Shown here: piece by piece, positions 8,046-16,764 of the stretch
Position numbering within the stretch: position 1 is the stretch's first letter
Layout: each line of letters opens with the position of its first letter
Assembly: GCA_016930575.1 (NCBI GenBank)
Contig: JAFGGL010000058.1
Coordinates: 1 to 39,287, forward strand
Length of the DNA: 39,287 nucleotides
From: Clostridiales bacterium
GTDB lineage: Bacteria > Bacillota > Clostridia > Christensenellales > Aristaeellaceae
Direction: 5' to 3'
Translations under genes and position numbers: made by a program
Notes under the pieces: generated by a model
Databases searched by the model: none
What the model was told of the DNA's origin: nothing
Seen by the model: the letters and a program-made list of their open reading frames with translations, nothing else

Positions 8046-8458
8046 TTAGTGTTCTTCGTAGATATAACGGACATCAAGTATATAGTTGAATAATCCCTCA
8101 ATTTGTCCGCGCGTTTGTATATTTTCTTCCGCGATATATTGGAAGTAACAATTCTCCATAATATATTCCTTTGCGCTTTCTGTATCTTTAATTTCGTCCA
8201 ATGTATCATCATCAATCAGATATTTCTTTAGACGGGCGCTTGTTAGCGGCCCCATCAGATGATTATAGTACATACGTTGGCGAATATTCTTTGTACGACC
8301 GACATAAAGCGCCTGTTCATCATTTTTATGAAAATCGCATAAACAGCGGCCAGACCATTCACCAGATCGGATGGTTTCAATTCTGAAAAGTAATACTTCT
8401 TACTTTTGAGTAGGCGTACTGTCAGCTTTCTTCCCATCCTTATGCGTTTTCTAGGCAT
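8046..8458 (-). pseudogene. GIY-YIG nuclease-like gene broken by a one-base frameshift
   Basis: The first part starts at the ATG at 8458 behind a GGGAGGATC site (MPRKRIRMGRKLTV...) and reads into AVYAIF, the first strand of a GIY-YIG domain. The continuation, YVGRTKNIRQRMYYNHLMG, lies in the -1 frame and runs to 8046. Joining the frames at the A-run near 8322-8330 restores one protein of about 137 residues with the GIY-like VYAIF, the YVG and the Arg-containing helix in the right order. One base appears to be missing. A sequencing error, a true pseudogene or a ribosomal slip on AUAAAAAUG are all possible. The run lacks a classical X-XXY-YYZ heptamer, so I favour mutation or error. The function of these small GIY-YIG proteins is not established. 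Confidence 0.75.
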
Positions 8459-8686
8459 AATGATCCTCCCGGGGGAATGAAGACCCCCATCGTCTTTATT
8501 TTTAAAAAAACTCCGCAGAATCCACAATACCAATTCCGGAGGTTGACGTTGGATAGATTGCTGCTTATTTTGGCTGCTGACAAAGAACGTGGCCGCAGTA
8601 GTAGCAGGGCTACGTCAAGGCCACAGTGATACAGTCAGCGGCCAAAAGAAGCGCAAGATAACAGCGGAAAAGTTCGGAATTGGTAT

Positions 8687-9457
8687 TTATAAAATGCTTT
8701 GCAGGAATTGTTGCAAGCGCTCCCCTTCGGGATTTTGGAAGATATCCTGGGGCGTGCCCTGCTGGGCGATACGCCCCTGGTCCATGAAGATGACTCGGTC
8801 GGCCGCCTCGCGGGCAAAGCCCATCTCGTGGGTGACGACCAGCATGGTGATGCCCTGGCTTGCGAGTTTTTTCATGACCGCCAACACCTCGCCGACCAGT
8901 TCGGGGTCGAGGGCTGAGGTCGGTTCGTCAAACAGCATGAGCTCCGGCTCCATGGCCAGCGCCCGGGCGATAGCCACGCGCTGCTGCTGTCCGCCGGAGA
9001 GCTTGCTTGGGTACGCGTCCAGCTTGTCGGACAGCCCGACCATGTTGATGATCTCCCCGGCCAGCCTGCGCGCGGCGTCGCTGGACTTTTTCCGCACCAG
9101 CACCTGCGCGATCATCACGTTCTCCAGCACCGTCTTGTGCGGGAACAGGTTGAAGCTCTGAAACACCATCCCCATCTCCAACAGCATCGCCTTTTGCCTG
9201 TCCGGCTCGATGCGGTGGATGGTGCGGTTATGCTCGCGGTGAAGGAAGAGCTCGTCCTTGATGTAGATCTTCCCGCTGGTGATGGTTTCCAGCTGGTTTA
9301 AAGACCTGAGATACGTGGACTTGCCCGCGCCGGACGGGCCAATGATGCAGATGACCTCGCCCATCTTCACGCCCAGGTCCACGTCGGTGAGCACTTCCAG
9401 ATGCCCGAAGCTCTTGCACAGCTTTTCCGTCCGCAGGATATACTCAAAATCGCTCAT
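8687..9457 (-). CDS. Polar amino-acid ABC transporter, ATP-binding protein (GlnQ/HisP-type)
   Basis: 256-residue ATPase that energises uptake of an amino acid. Visible motifs: Walker [10 protein letters not shown] (about 40-48), the Q-loop in [11 protein letters not shown], signature [15 protein letters not shown], Walker [13 protein letters not shown] and the H-loop VVTHEMGFA. The sequence [18 protein letters not shown] is typical of the PAAT subfamily. It is last in a three-gene minus-strand operon, 9 bases after the permease. The intervals 8459-8686 hold no further gene. Substrate cannot be read from the ATPase. Confidence 0.94.
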   Translation of the reverse strand: MSDFEYILRTEKLCKSFGHLEVLTDVDLGVKMGEVICIIGPSGAGKSTYLRSLNQLETITSGKIYIKDELFLHREHNRTIHRIEPDRQKAMLLEMGMVFQSFNLFPHKTVLENVMIAQVLVRKKSSDAARRLAGEIINMVGLSDKLDAYPSKLSGGQQQRVAIARALAMEPELMLFDEPTSALDPELVGEVLAVMKKLASQGITMLVVTHEMGFAREAADRVIFMDQGRIAQQGTPQDIFQNPEGERLQQFLQSIL

Positions 9458-9466
9458 TACTGCCTC

Positions 9467-10507
9467 CTATTCATAGACCGATAGCCGTTTTTCGATCTTG
9501 CCGAAGAGGAAGGTGAAAATAGCGGTAATGATCAGGTAGATGACGAGCGCGGGGAAAAACACCAGGTAATTGCCCTCGCTGGTCATGATGGTCTTGGAGA
9601 TCGTGGTGATGTCCATCAGCGAGATGGCGAACACCAGCGACACGTCCTTGATCATCATCACGAACTCGTTGCACAGCGGGGGAATCATCCGCCGGATGGA
9701 CTGGGGGATGATGATATGGCGCATGGTCTGCCCGTAGGTCATGCCAAGCGCTTTGGCGGCCTCGCCCTGGCCCTTATCGATGGACTGGATGGCTGCGCGC
9801 ACGATCTCGGCACAGTAGGCGGCGGCGTTTAATGAGAACGCGATCAGCGCCGCCAGGAACGCGCCCTTGTACACGGCCTCGGTATCCCCGATGGCGAACA
9901 GCCCCCGCCAAGAGAACCCGAAGATGACCGGTACGGAGAAATAGATCACAAACAGCTGGATCAGCAGCGGCGTGCCGCGGAAAAAGAAGACGTAGGCGCT
10001 TGAGATCTTGGAAATGAACTTGTTTTTGGATATCTTGCCCAGCGCCAGGAAGATGCTCAAAATTGAGCCGATCACCATGGAAAGTGTGGTCAGCAGAATC
10101 GTCAGTTTCACGCCGTGGAGTATGTTTTGCCCACTGCCGAGCATCCGGTAGGTGTAGTTCACCATCTGGCCGATGAACTTCAAAAAGCCCGTATCCGCCG
10201 GGTACACCTGCCCCGCGAAGGCGATGTAGGTTTCCTTCACGGCCTTCGCGCCCGAGGTGGAAAATGAGAGGTATTTAATGAAGCCGAAGCTGTTGTAGGT
10301 GACGGTGACGTACTTGCGGGAGGAGGCCTCCTCCTGCCGGATGATCTCCTGCATCTCTTCGGAAGCGCTTTGAAGCATCTCTTCCTCGGACACGTTCACC
10401 CACGAAAGCGCGGCAAGCAACGCCACGGCTGCCATAATGACTATGGCAGCCGTTTTGGATGCGCGTTTCCATCCTCTGACGTCAATGATTCTTTTCAGAA
10501 AATTCAT
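9467..10507 (-). CDS. Polar amino-acid ABC transporter permease with an extra N-terminal domain
   Basis: Inner-membrane permease of 346 residues. The C-terminal 215 residues form the usual HisM/GlnP domain, with the EAA loop EAAKALGMTYGQTMRHIIIPQSIRRMIPP that contacts the ATPase. The first ~125 residues are unusual: a Lys/Arg-rich start, one membrane segment (about 20-40), then an outside region of about 80 residues rich in Glu and Ser before the first transporter helix. Typical family members are about 215-230 residues. The extra part could contact the tethered binding protein encoded upstream (inference). Confidence 0.92.
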   Translation of the reverse strand: MNFLKRIIDVRGWKRASKTAAIVIMAAVALLAALSWVNVSEEEMLQSASEEMQEIIRQEEASSRKYVTVTYNSFGFIKYLSFSTSGAKAVKETYIAFAGQVYPADTGFLKFIGQMVNYTYRMLGSGQNILHGVKLTILLTTLSMVIGSILSIFLALGKISKNKFISKISSAYVFFFRGTPLLIQLFVIYFSVPVIFGFSWRGLFAIGDTEAVYKGAFLAALIAFSLNAAAYCAEIVRAAIQSIDKGQGEAAKALGMTYGQTMRHIIIPQSIRRMIPPLCNEFVMMIKDVSLVFAISLMDITTISKTIMTSEGNYLVFFPALVIYLIITAIFTFLFGKIEKRLSVYE

Positions 10508-10549
10508 TGTCTTCCTATTCTTGCCTCGATATTTGCCGACTGGCGGCCA

Positions 10550-11383
10550 TTATTCGGCGCCGAACCAGAACGCGGTGTTCTCCGTAAAGAACCCTTCCAC
10601 GGTCAGCTTGGCGATCGCTTCGTTGATGGCGGTCTGTAGCGCGGTGTTGGTGAGGCCTATCGCGATGCCGAACTGCTCGGGCTCGCTCTCGTCCTCAAAG
10701 GCAACCTTGTATGCGTCAGGATTGGAGGCCGCATAAACGACGGCCACGGTGGAATCGACAACGACGGCGTCCACTTCGCCGTTTTTAAGCTGCGTAAAGC
10801 AGGTGGCGATCTTTTCGTTGGCGGAGATGGTGATGTCAATGGTGGCGGTGTCCTTATAGTCCGACATCAGGATATCGGAGGTCGTCTCCTTCTGCACGGC
10901 GATCACCATGCCGTCCAGATCCAGGAAGCCGGTGATTTCGCCGTCGTAATCGGCCGCAACGACGACCGCCTGATAGTTATTGATGTAGGGATCGGAGAAT
11001 AGCATGGTCTCCTTGCGCTCTTCGGTGATGGTCACGGCGGAGATGACGACGTCATAATTCTCGCCGATGCCAAGGAAGATGCCGTCCCACGCGGTGTTGA
11101 CGAAGTTGATTTCCAGCCCCATCTTCTCACCGAGCGCCTTGGCAAAGTCCACGTCGTAGCCGATAGGGGTGGTACCATCTTCCGCGAATTCCTCAAACGG
11201 AGGATAGCCGATCTCCATGCCGACGTTGAGCACGCCCTCCTGCATCAGCATCCCGCTGACTTCTTCCTTCTTGCCGGTCAGGGCCAGAATGCCCCATATT
11301 GCGCCTGCAATCACGACAAGCGCGATAACGATGATCAGAATCTGTTTGCCTGTTATACCCTTTTTTGCTTTGTTTTCGGACAT
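10550..11383 (-). CDS. Membrane-tethered amino-acid-binding protein of the ABC transporter
   Basis: Extracellular solute-binding protein, SBP_bac_3 family, about 277 residues. Two ATGs (11389 and 11383) follow AGGAGG. The second has the better 9-base spacing and is chosen. The long upstream frame lacks support. The N-terminus is Lys-rich, then has an uncleaved-looking membrane segment (ILIIVIALVVIAGAIWGILAL) with no lipobox Cys, so the protein is probably anchored by a helix instead of a lipid. Family signatures: LNVGMEIGYPPFEEF, GYDVDFAKALGEKMGLE, WDGIFLGI and the DVVISAVTIT strand. First gene of the operon. Confidence 0.92.
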   Translation of the reverse strand: MSENKAKKGITGKQILIIVIALVVIAGAIWGILALTGKKEEVSGMLMQEGVLNVGMEIGYPPFEEFAEDGTTPIGYDVDFAKALGEKMGLEINFVNTAWDGIFLGIGENYDVVISAVTITEERKETMLFSDPYINNYQAVVVAADYDGEITGFLDLDGMVIAVQKETTSDILMSDYKDTATIDITISANEKIATCFTQLKNGEVDAVVVDSTVAVVYAASNPDAYKVAFEDESEPEQFGIAIGLTNTALQTAINEAIAKLTVEGFFTENTAFWFGAE

Positions 11384-11409
11384 TTTCATGATCCTCCTGC
11401 ATAGAATAA

Positions 11410-11470
11410 GAGTTGTGGTGTACAACTCCTTTGTATTCATCAAATTATCATAATTATAAGAATATGTCAA
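11410..11470 (-). promoter_or_regulatory. Promoter and leader hairpin of the amino-acid ABC operon
   Basis: On the minus strand there is a perfect -35 TTGACA (11470-11465), followed by AT-rich sequence in which a -10 can be placed at several spacings. Further down, GAGTTGT and ACAACTC (7-bp arms, 5-base loop, 11410-11428) form a hairpin about 20 bases before the ribosome binding site. It may be an operator or an RNA structure that influences translation. Confidence 0.5.
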
Positions 11471-11559
11471 CATTTTTTGCATAAATAGCAAATATTCACG
11501 AATATACAGGCGAAAACCGCAGATATGCGAGGAAAAGATGTCGAGCCGATGGAAGCATA

Positions 11560-11568
11560 TGGTATAAT
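11560..11568 (+). promoter_or_regulatory. Extended -10 promoter for the LysE gene
   Basis: TGGTATAAT is a perfect -10 with the TG extension. No clear -35 lies 17 bases upstream. It is 75 bases before the LysE start and points that way. Confidence 0.5.
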
Positions 11569-11643
11569 TGCATGCAAAGGCGCGGGACGCGCCGGCCGCG
11601 GACGGTATTGTCCGCGAATCACTCACTTTCGGGAAGGCGCAAT

Positions 11644-12258
11644 ATGATTTTCAAAGGGCTGCGGTTCGGGATGCTTTTGCAGCTTGCGGTGGGACCGCTG
11701 TGCTTCCTCACGCTGCGCACCGCCGCGGACGGCGGTTTCTGGGCGGGCATGCGGGTCACCCTGGCCGTGACGCTCGTGGACGCGCTGTTCATCGCGCTGT
11801 CCGGCGCGGGCGCTGCCGCCGTGCTGGGCAGGGCAAAGGCAGCCGTCCGGTGGGGAGGCTGCCTGGTGCTGTGCCTGTTCGGCGTCAATATCATTTTAGG
11901 CGCGTTCAATATCGCGTTTCTTCCGGCGCTGCAGCTGTCCGCAACGCAGGGCGGGAGCCCGTTCTGGCAGGGATTCGTGCTGACGGCGGCCAACCCGCTG
12001 ACCATCGTTTTCTGGGGCGGCGTGTTCACAGCGCAGGTCGTCGCGCACGGCTATACGAAGCGGCAGCTTGTTTTTTTCGCCGCGGGCTGCGTATCATCGA
12101 CCTTCCTGTCGCTGACTTTGGTCGCGTTTCTCGGAAGCGTCCTCTCCGGGTTTCTGCCGGAGATCGCCATGCAGATCCTCAACATCCTGGTCGGCGTCGT
12201 GCTGATCGGCTACGGGTTGAAATTGCTTTTGCAAAAGGAACCCGTTCCGCAGGCCTGA
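11644..12258 (+). CDS. LysE/RhtB family exporter
   Basis: Small membrane exporter of amino acids or related metabolites, 204 residues with about six hydrophobic segments. The start ATG at 11644 (MIFKGLRFGMLLQLAVGP) has a GGAAGGCG site. The family signature is the N-terminal G-x-x-x-x-x-x-GP stretch, followed by the usual Asp in the second segment (VTLVDALFIALSG) and the AANPLTIVFWGGVF motif. The gene converges on the radical SAM gene with only 4 bases between stops and no visible terminator, so the 3' ends of the transcripts must overlap. Confidence 0.87.
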   Translation: MIFKGLRFGMLLQLAVGPLCFLTLRTAADGGFWAGMRVTLAVTLVDALFIALSGAGAAAVLGRAKAAVRWGGCLVLCLFGVNIILGAFNIAFLPALQLSATQGGSPFWQGFVLTAANPLTIVFWGGVFTAQVVAHGYTKRQLVFFAAGCVSSTFLSLTLVAFLGSVLSGFLPEIAMQILNILVGVVLIGYGLKLLLQKEPVPQA

Positions 12259-12262
12259 CGGC

Positions 12263-13654
12263 TTACGCCGTGGTGACGGTTTCCTTTTCCTTAGCCTGCT
12301 CGCAGTTCCCGCAGCCGTGGGAGCAGGCCCAAAGCTCTGCGGCGACCGGCGCCCAGTTTTTAGCGGCGTCCTCGCATTTGCCGGTCAGGTCGCGCACGTC
12401 CTCGGGGTACTGCAGATCGGTGGATTTCGCGCCGGAGCCCTCCACGGCCTGCACCAGCTTTTCGGGATTGTCCAGAAGCGGGCAGGGGCACAGGTGGTTT
12501 TCGTTGAACGGCTGGCCCTGCTGATAGGCTTTGAACAGCGGGCTTTGCAGCGCTTCCAGCAGCGTATGCTCACGGACGTTGTAGTTGGAATAATGGATGA
12601 ACGCGCAGGGCTCGTAATCGCCGTTTGCGTTGATGTGCAGGTAGCTTTTCCCGCCCGCGATGCAGCCCTTGGTGAACTCGCCGTCGTTCCAGAAATCCAT
12701 CGTGAAGATCGGCTTGGTCTTGCGGAACGCCCGTACCTGGCGGTACATGTATTCCCGCTGCCCGGGCGAGACCATAAGCTCGGGTACAGCGTCCTTGCCG
12801 ATGGGGATATAGGTGAACAGCCAGCAGTACTTCGCGCCCCAGGCGACCATCTGGTCGAAGTAGGCCTCCGAGCCGATGACCTCCACGTTCTGGCTGGTGT
12901 AGCAGCACGATACGCCGAACAGCAGCTTGTTCTCCCGCAAAAGCCTCATCGCGCGCTCCACCTTGGCAAAGGTCCCTTTGCCCCGGCGGGCGTCGGTCTC
13001 CTCCTCAAAGCCCTCCACGCTGATGGTCGGGATGAAATTGCGCACCCGCTTCATTTCCCCGATGAACTTCCCGTCGATCAGCGTGCCGTTGGTAAACGCC
13101 ATAAACTGGCAGTCCGGGTGCGCCTCGCAGAGGCGGATGATGTCATCCTTGCGCACCAGCGGCTCGCCGCCGGAATACAGGAACAGGAAGATCCCCAGGT
13201 CGTTGCCCTGGTTGATGATACTGTCCAGTTCCTCATAGCTCATATTCATACGGCTGCCATACTCGGCCGCCCAGCAGCCGACGCATTTGATGTTGCACGC
13301 GGAGGTCGGATCCATCAGTATGGCCCAGGGGATATTGCAGCCGTACTCCTTCTTGCAGGCTTCCTGGCGCACCTTGCCGCCGAAGCTGGCGTTCACCACA
13401 AAGTTGTGCAGAACGGTTTTCAGCTCCCTGCGGTCGATGTCGCCGCACAGGCCGAGGATGTACCGGTTCCATAGATTGTCCGGGTCGGACGCGACAGGGC
13501 GTACGCCGCGGATGAGGTGAGCGTATTTTTTGTCCTTGTCTATTTTCTCCGCCCAGTTCACCAGCCGGGGGAAGTTTTTCACCGGCGAGCGCAGCACGGA
13601 GGCGATGATGATATCCAGCGCAAGGACCTGCAGCCAGTTCAGGTGCGTCTTCAT
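12263..13654 (-). CDS. Radical SAM protein with SPASM-like C-terminus
   Basis: 463 residues. Cys120, Cys124 and Cys127 (SACNIKCVGCWAAEYG) form the CX3CX2C site for the SAM-binding cluster. SGGEPLVRKDD is the glycine-rich SAM motif. About 110 residues precede the cluster motif. After the barrel come GCIAGGKSYLHINANGDYEPCAFIHYSNYNV and CPCPLLDNP, which resemble the auxiliary-cluster Cys pattern of SPASM proteins, and the tail ends with CSHGCGNCE. Members with this layout are annotated only as radical SAM proteins, so the substrate is unknown and no precursor peptide is seen next to it. Start supported by GAAAGGAGA. Monocistronic. Confidence 0.87.
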   Translation of the reverse strand: MKTHLNWLQVLALDIIIASVLRSPVKNFPRLVNWAEKIDKDKKYAHLIRGVRPVASDPDNLWNRYILGLCGDIDRRELKTVLHNFVVNASFGGKVRQEACKKEYGCNIPWAILMDPTSACNIKCVGCWAAEYGSRMNMSYEELDSIINQGNDLGIFLFLYSGGEPLVRKDDIIRLCEAHPDCQFMAFTNGTLIDGKFIGEMKRVRNFIPTISVEGFEEETDARRGKGTFAKVERAMRLLRENKLLFGVSCCYTSQNVEVIGSEAYFDQMVAWGAKYCWLFTYIPIGKDAVPELMVSPGQREYMYRQVRAFRKTKPIFTMDFWNDGEFTKGCIAGGKSYLHINANGDYEPCAFIHYSNYNVREHTLLEALQSPLFKAYQQGQPFNENHLCPCPLLDNPEKLVQAVEGSGAKSTDLQYPEDVRDLTGKCEDAAKNWAPVAAELWACSHGCGNCEQAKEKETVTTA

Positions 13655-13967
13655 ACGGTTCTCCTTTCACGGTACTCGAAAACAGGAATAGGCAAACAAG
13701 TGCCTGCCGCCTAAGCGGATATGCGGTTTATCGGAGCGTATAGGCGAAATACCGCCCCGGAAAAGAAGCGTTTTTCGCCCTGTATGTGCGGATACAGAAA
13801 GTGACGGGTACCGGTCCTTCGGTTTTTTGCGTTCCTGCGCTGCAGGAGGGAGGCGTCGGTCGGGAATGCCTTCTACTGAATATAGTATTACAAATGAATC
13901 AAAAATCCTTTTTCGATTTATGTTAAAATTCGATGAGTTTGCGGCTTGGGCGGCGCGCGCACCGCGA
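13655..13967. other. Intergenic stretch without a recognisable gene
   Basis: Between the divergent radical SAM and GNAT genes. I see no ORF with a ribosome binding site. A weak stem ACCG-GTCCTT-CGGT followed by six T lies near 13815-13833 on the plus strand. Confidence 0.5.
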
Positions 13968-13996
13968 TTGACGAACCCTGTGCGTTTTGCTACGAT
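13968..13996 (+). promoter_or_regulatory. Promoter of the GNAT - flavin reductase - AKR genes
   Basis: -35 TTGACG (13968-13973), 17-base spacer, -10 TACGAT (13991-13996), 35 bases before the GNAT start. Confidence 0.65.
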
Positions 13997-14030
13997 GGGG
14001 AAAGAATAAGATCGATACCGGGAGGACGAT

Positions 14031-14915
14031 ATGGCTGTAATGTTTCACGCCTTGGATCCAAATCCGCGCTTCGGGGCGGACTACGCTGCGCTGCGCAGTT
14101 TTCTTATCAAACTGAATAGTGACAACTACCATTTCGGCCGCTGGGACTGGATGATCACCCATAGCTACCTGGATGAAAGCGCGCTTGACAGGATCGGCTT
14201 GTGGACGGACGGGGGAGAGGTGGTCGCCGCCGCGACCTACGACTGCGAGCCCGGCAAGGCGTTTCTGCTCGCGCTGCCGGGGTACGAGGGCCTGCGGGAA
14301 GAAATGCTCGGCTATGCCCAGACCGCCCTGCAAAAGGACGGAAAATTCAGCGTGCTGATCCCCGACGGCGACGATGCGTTCCGGCGCGTCGCTGCGCGGC
14401 GTGGGTTCGCCGCCACGGAGGACAAGGAACACGAGGCGGTGTTCGACCTTAAAACGGGGGATTGTTCCTATACGCTGCCGGAAGGCTTCCGCGTCACGAG
14501 CATGAGGGAGACCTACGACCTCTACAAGTACGGGCAGGTGCTGTGGAAGGGCTTCAATCACGAGGCAAACGGCGAAGGCGCGTTTGTGATGAACGAGCGT
14601 TTCAGGCAGGAGTTCGAGCGCCCCAACGTCGATCTGGATATCAAGATCGCGGTCGTCGCGCCCAACGGCGATTTCGTTTCCTACTGCGGCATGTGGCAGG
14701 ACGGGGAATCGCAGACCGCGCTGGTGGAACCCGTCGCCACCGACCCGGCCTACCGCAGAATGGGCCTGGGCCGCGCCGCGGTGCTGGAAGGCCTGCGCCG
14801 CTGCGCGAGGCTGGGCGCCAGGCGCGCGGTGGTCGGCTCCTCCCAGCAGTTCTACTACTCCATCGGGTTCCGTCCGTATTCGTCCAACACCTACTGGACG
14901 GCTATGGTAGAATGA
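14031..14915 (+). CDS. GNAT family N-acetyltransferase
   Basis: 294 residues, long enough for two GNAT-like halves. The C-terminal half contains the acetyl-CoA binding motif A (VEPVATDPAYRRMGLGRAAVLEGLRRC, near 240-266; the R/Q-x-x-G-x-G/A core is RMGLGRA). The N-terminal half (Asp/Trp-rich, DNYHFGRWDWMITHSYL) resembles degenerate GNAT-like domains of two-domain members. The ribosome binding site is GGGAGGA. Acceptor unknown. First of three co-directional genes with gaps of 52 and 33 bases. Confidence 0.85.
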   Translation: MAVMFHALDPNPRFGADYAALRSFLIKLNSDNYHFGRWDWMITHSYLDESALDRIGLWTDGGEVVAAATYDCEPGKAFLLALPGYEGLREEMLGYAQTALQKDGKFSVLIPDGDDAFRRVAARRGFAATEDKEHEAVFDLKTGDCSYTLPEGFRVTSMRETYDLYKYGQVLWKGFNHEANGEGAFVMNERFRQEFERPNVDLDIKIAVVAPNGDFVSYCGMWQDGESQTALVEPVATDPAYRRMGLGRAAVLEGLRRCARLGARRAVVGSSQQFYYSIGFRPYSSNTYWTAMVE

Positions 14916-14967
14916 CAGGGAGGGGGCAATACCCCCGTAAGCTTTCGCAATAAGGAGATGTTAAATC

Positions 14968-15471
14968 ATGAGTTACCGGAAAACGGATATCGCAGGCTAC
15001 GCGCTCAAGCCCTTTGAGGCGATCGGGGAGAAGTGGACGCTGATCACCGCCGAGAAGGACGGCAAGATCAACACCATGACCGCCAGCTGGGTCGGCATCG
15101 GCGTGCTTTGGAACAGGAACGTCGTAACCGTATACATCCGTCCGCAGCGCTACACGCGGGAATTCGTGGACGCCGGCGAGTACTTCACCGTCACGCTGTT
15201 TGACGGCTATCGGAAGGAGCTTAGCATATTGGGCTCGAAGTCCGGGCGCGACGGCGACAAGATCGCCGAGGTCGGCTTCCATGCGGAGACCGTCGGCGGC
15301 CAGCCGACCTTCCGGGAGGGCAAGACGGCCATCGTATGCAAAAAGCTGTACCGCGGGCGGATCATGCCGGAGGACTTCATCGACAAGCGGCTCATCGACT
15401 TTAGCTATCCGAACAAGGACTTCCACTATCTCTATATCGCCGAAGTCGTGGGAATCTACGAAAACGAATAA
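14968..15471 (+). CDS. Flavin reductase family protein (FMN-binding split barrel)
   Basis: 167 residues matching flavoredoxin/flavin reductase-like proteins. Recognisable elements are WTLITAEKDGKINTMTASWVGIG (the FMN phosphate region), VYIRPQRYTREFVDAGEYFTVTLF, and the late LYRGRIMPEDF...HYLYIAEVVGIY. It probably binds FMN and transfers electrons in the cytoplasm. AAGGAGATG precedes the ATG. It lies between an acetyltransferase and an aldo/keto reductase, probably co-transcribed, but no common pathway is evident. Confidence 0.88.
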   Translation: MSYRKTDIAGYALKPFEAIGEKWTLITAEKDGKINTMTASWVGIGVLWNRNVVTVYIRPQRYTREFVDAGEYFTVTLFDGYRKELSILGSKSGRDGDKIAEVGFHAETVGGQPTFREGKTAIVCKKLYRGRIMPEDFIDKRLIDFSYPNKDFHYLYIAEVVGIYENE

Positions 15472-15504
15472 CGGGACATGAAGCCGGAAAGGCGGAGGAT
15501 ATCC

Positions 15505-16359
15505 ATGCAATATACAATGCTCGGGAAGACCGGCTTGAAGGTCAGCGCCGTTGCGTTTGCCGGCATCGTCAACATGGACGAGACGCCGGAGGACGCCGTC
15601 CGCTATACCGCGTACGCCGTGGACGCGGGCGTCAACTACTTCGACGTCGCGCCGTCCTACGGCAACGCCGAGGAACGCCTGTCCGGCGCGCTGAAGCCGT
15701 ATCGCGACAAGGTCTATCTCGCCTGCAAAACCGGGGAGCGCGGCGCCGCGGCGGCCAAAGCCGAGCTGCTGCATTCCCTGAAGCTGCTTCAGACCGATTA
15801 TTTCGACGTGTACCAGCTGCACGCCATGACGACGGAAGAAGATGTAAAGCGCGCGTTCGGCAAGGGCGGCGCGATGGAGACCTTCCTGTGGGCGCGCCGC
15901 GAGGGGCTGATACGAGACGTCGGCTTTTCCGCGCACAACGAGGACGTTGCGCTGGAATGCCTGAAACGCTACGATTTTGACACCGTGATGTTCCCGATGA
16001 ACTGGGCGATGGGGCTGACCACCGGCTGGGGCGACCGCGTTGCCGCCGCCGCGAGGGAGCGCGGCATCGGGCTGATCGCCATCAAGACGCTGATCGAGCG
16101 TAAATGGCGGGAGGGCGAGGCGCGCGACTTCCCCAAAAGCTGGTGCAAGCCGATCCGGGACGACGAGGCCCTGTCCGTCGCCGCGATGAAATACGGCTTG
16201 CACAAGGGCGCGGCCATGCTCATCCCGCCCGGCAACATCGCGCACCAGCGCTTCATGATCGAGCACATCGACGATTGCGTACAAAACCCGCTCTCCGGCG
16301 CGGAGCTCAGCCTCCTGCGCGCAGAAGCCGCAAAAGTGAAGGACGAAGCCATTTTCTGA
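15505..16359 (+). CDS. Aldo/keto reductase
   Basis: NAD(P)H-dependent oxidoreductase with a TIM barrel, 284 residues from the ATG behind GGCGGAGG; an earlier in-frame ATG at 15478 lacks a site. The catalytic tetrad can be read: Asp in YFDVAPSYG, Tyr in the same motif, Lys in LACKTGER and His in YQLHAM. The first strand is MLGKTGLKVSAVAFAG. It is a single-domain form without the C-terminal ferredoxin seen in some clostridial relatives. Substrate unknown. Confidence 0.9.
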   Translation: MQYTMLGKTGLKVSAVAFAGIVNMDETPEDAVRYTAYAVDAGVNYFDVAPSYGNAEERLSGALKPYRDKVYLACKTGERGAAAAKAELLHSLKLLQTDYFDVYQLHAMTTEEDVKRAFGKGGAMETFLWARREGLIRDVGFSAHNEDVALECLKRYDFDTVMFPMNWAMGLTTGWGDRVAAAARERGIGLIAIKTLIERKWREGEARDFPKSWCKPIRDDEALSVAAMKYGLHKGAAMLIPPGNIAHQRFMIEHIDDCVQNPLSGAELSLLRAEAAKVKDEAIF

Positions 16360-16482
16360 ACGATGAATAAACAGACTAGATTTTTGGGATCATATTGATT
16401 TGTATCTTCACCAGCTATCAAGCGGTAATATAAAATTATTCATTTTGGGATGGATTCTGAGCAGATAAAGAATAATATATCT

Positions 16483-16516
16483 TTAGAGGGACGGAATTAT
16501 GGTTCCATTCCTCTAA
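16483..16516 (-). terminator. Imperfect hairpin at the end of the small membrane protein gene
   Basis: Outer arms TTAGAGG and CCTCTAA pair over 7 bp and inner GGAA and TTCC can also pair. It begins within the stop codon of the minus-strand gene and is followed by an AT-rich stretch without a strong T-run. It is a possible terminator for either convergent unit. Positions 16360-16482 hold nothing else that I recognise. Confidence 0.4.
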
Positions 16517-16731
16517 GCAATGAGTAATAGGATACTAGCAGTAATAATTAGGCAGATTAATACTATAACGGGTACAAGGCATCCCAACATCTTTCCGGCT
16601 TTACGTCGCCTGCCGGATCTTGTTGTAGGTATTCCTGTTGCACGGGCAAGTTTTTGTTTTGCGCTGGATATGCCAACCGCACGTTTCCATGAAAACGACA
16701 TTCCTGGTATGCTTCGTCTGCGCTTTGCCAT
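16513..16731 (-). CDS. Small basic membrane protein (KATGIPTT-type motif)
   Basis: 72 residues: a strongly basic N-terminal half with AKQKLARATGIPTTRSGRRRKAGK, then one hydrophobic segment (CLVPVIVLICLIITASILLLIA) at the very C-terminus. Short proteins with a KATGIPTTKSGRQRK-like stretch occur widely in Firmicutes and phages as hypothetical proteins. I know no function. A GAGG site sits 5 bases before the ATG. It follows the channel-like gene by 33 bases on the same strand, so the two are probably co-transcribed. A tail-anchored protein with a basic cytoplasmic part is the natural reading. Confidence 0.65.
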   Translation of the reverse strand: MAKRRRSIPGMSFSWKRAVGISSAKQKLARATGIPTTRSGRRRKAGKMLGCLVPVIVLICLIITASILLLIA

Positions 16732-16764
16732 ACTGCCTCACATCCTTGTTTGATATTCCATCGT

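Noticed and set aside
8318-8335. Programmed -1 frameshifting in the GIY-YIG gene
   Set aside because: No X-XXY-YYZ heptamer and no clear downstream stem; simple deletion or sequence error is more likely, so kept only as a possibility.
11568-12524. A 318-codon plus-strand ORF overlapping the LysE gene
   Set aside because: Arg/Gly/Ala-rich translation typical of an out-of-frame read of GC-rich coding DNA; the LysE frame has clear helices and motifs.
12263-13654. Peptide-modifying RiPP maturase reading of the radical SAM/SPASM protein
   Set aside because: No precursor peptide, leader-binding RRE domain or exporter lies beside the gene, so a RiPP role is not supported.
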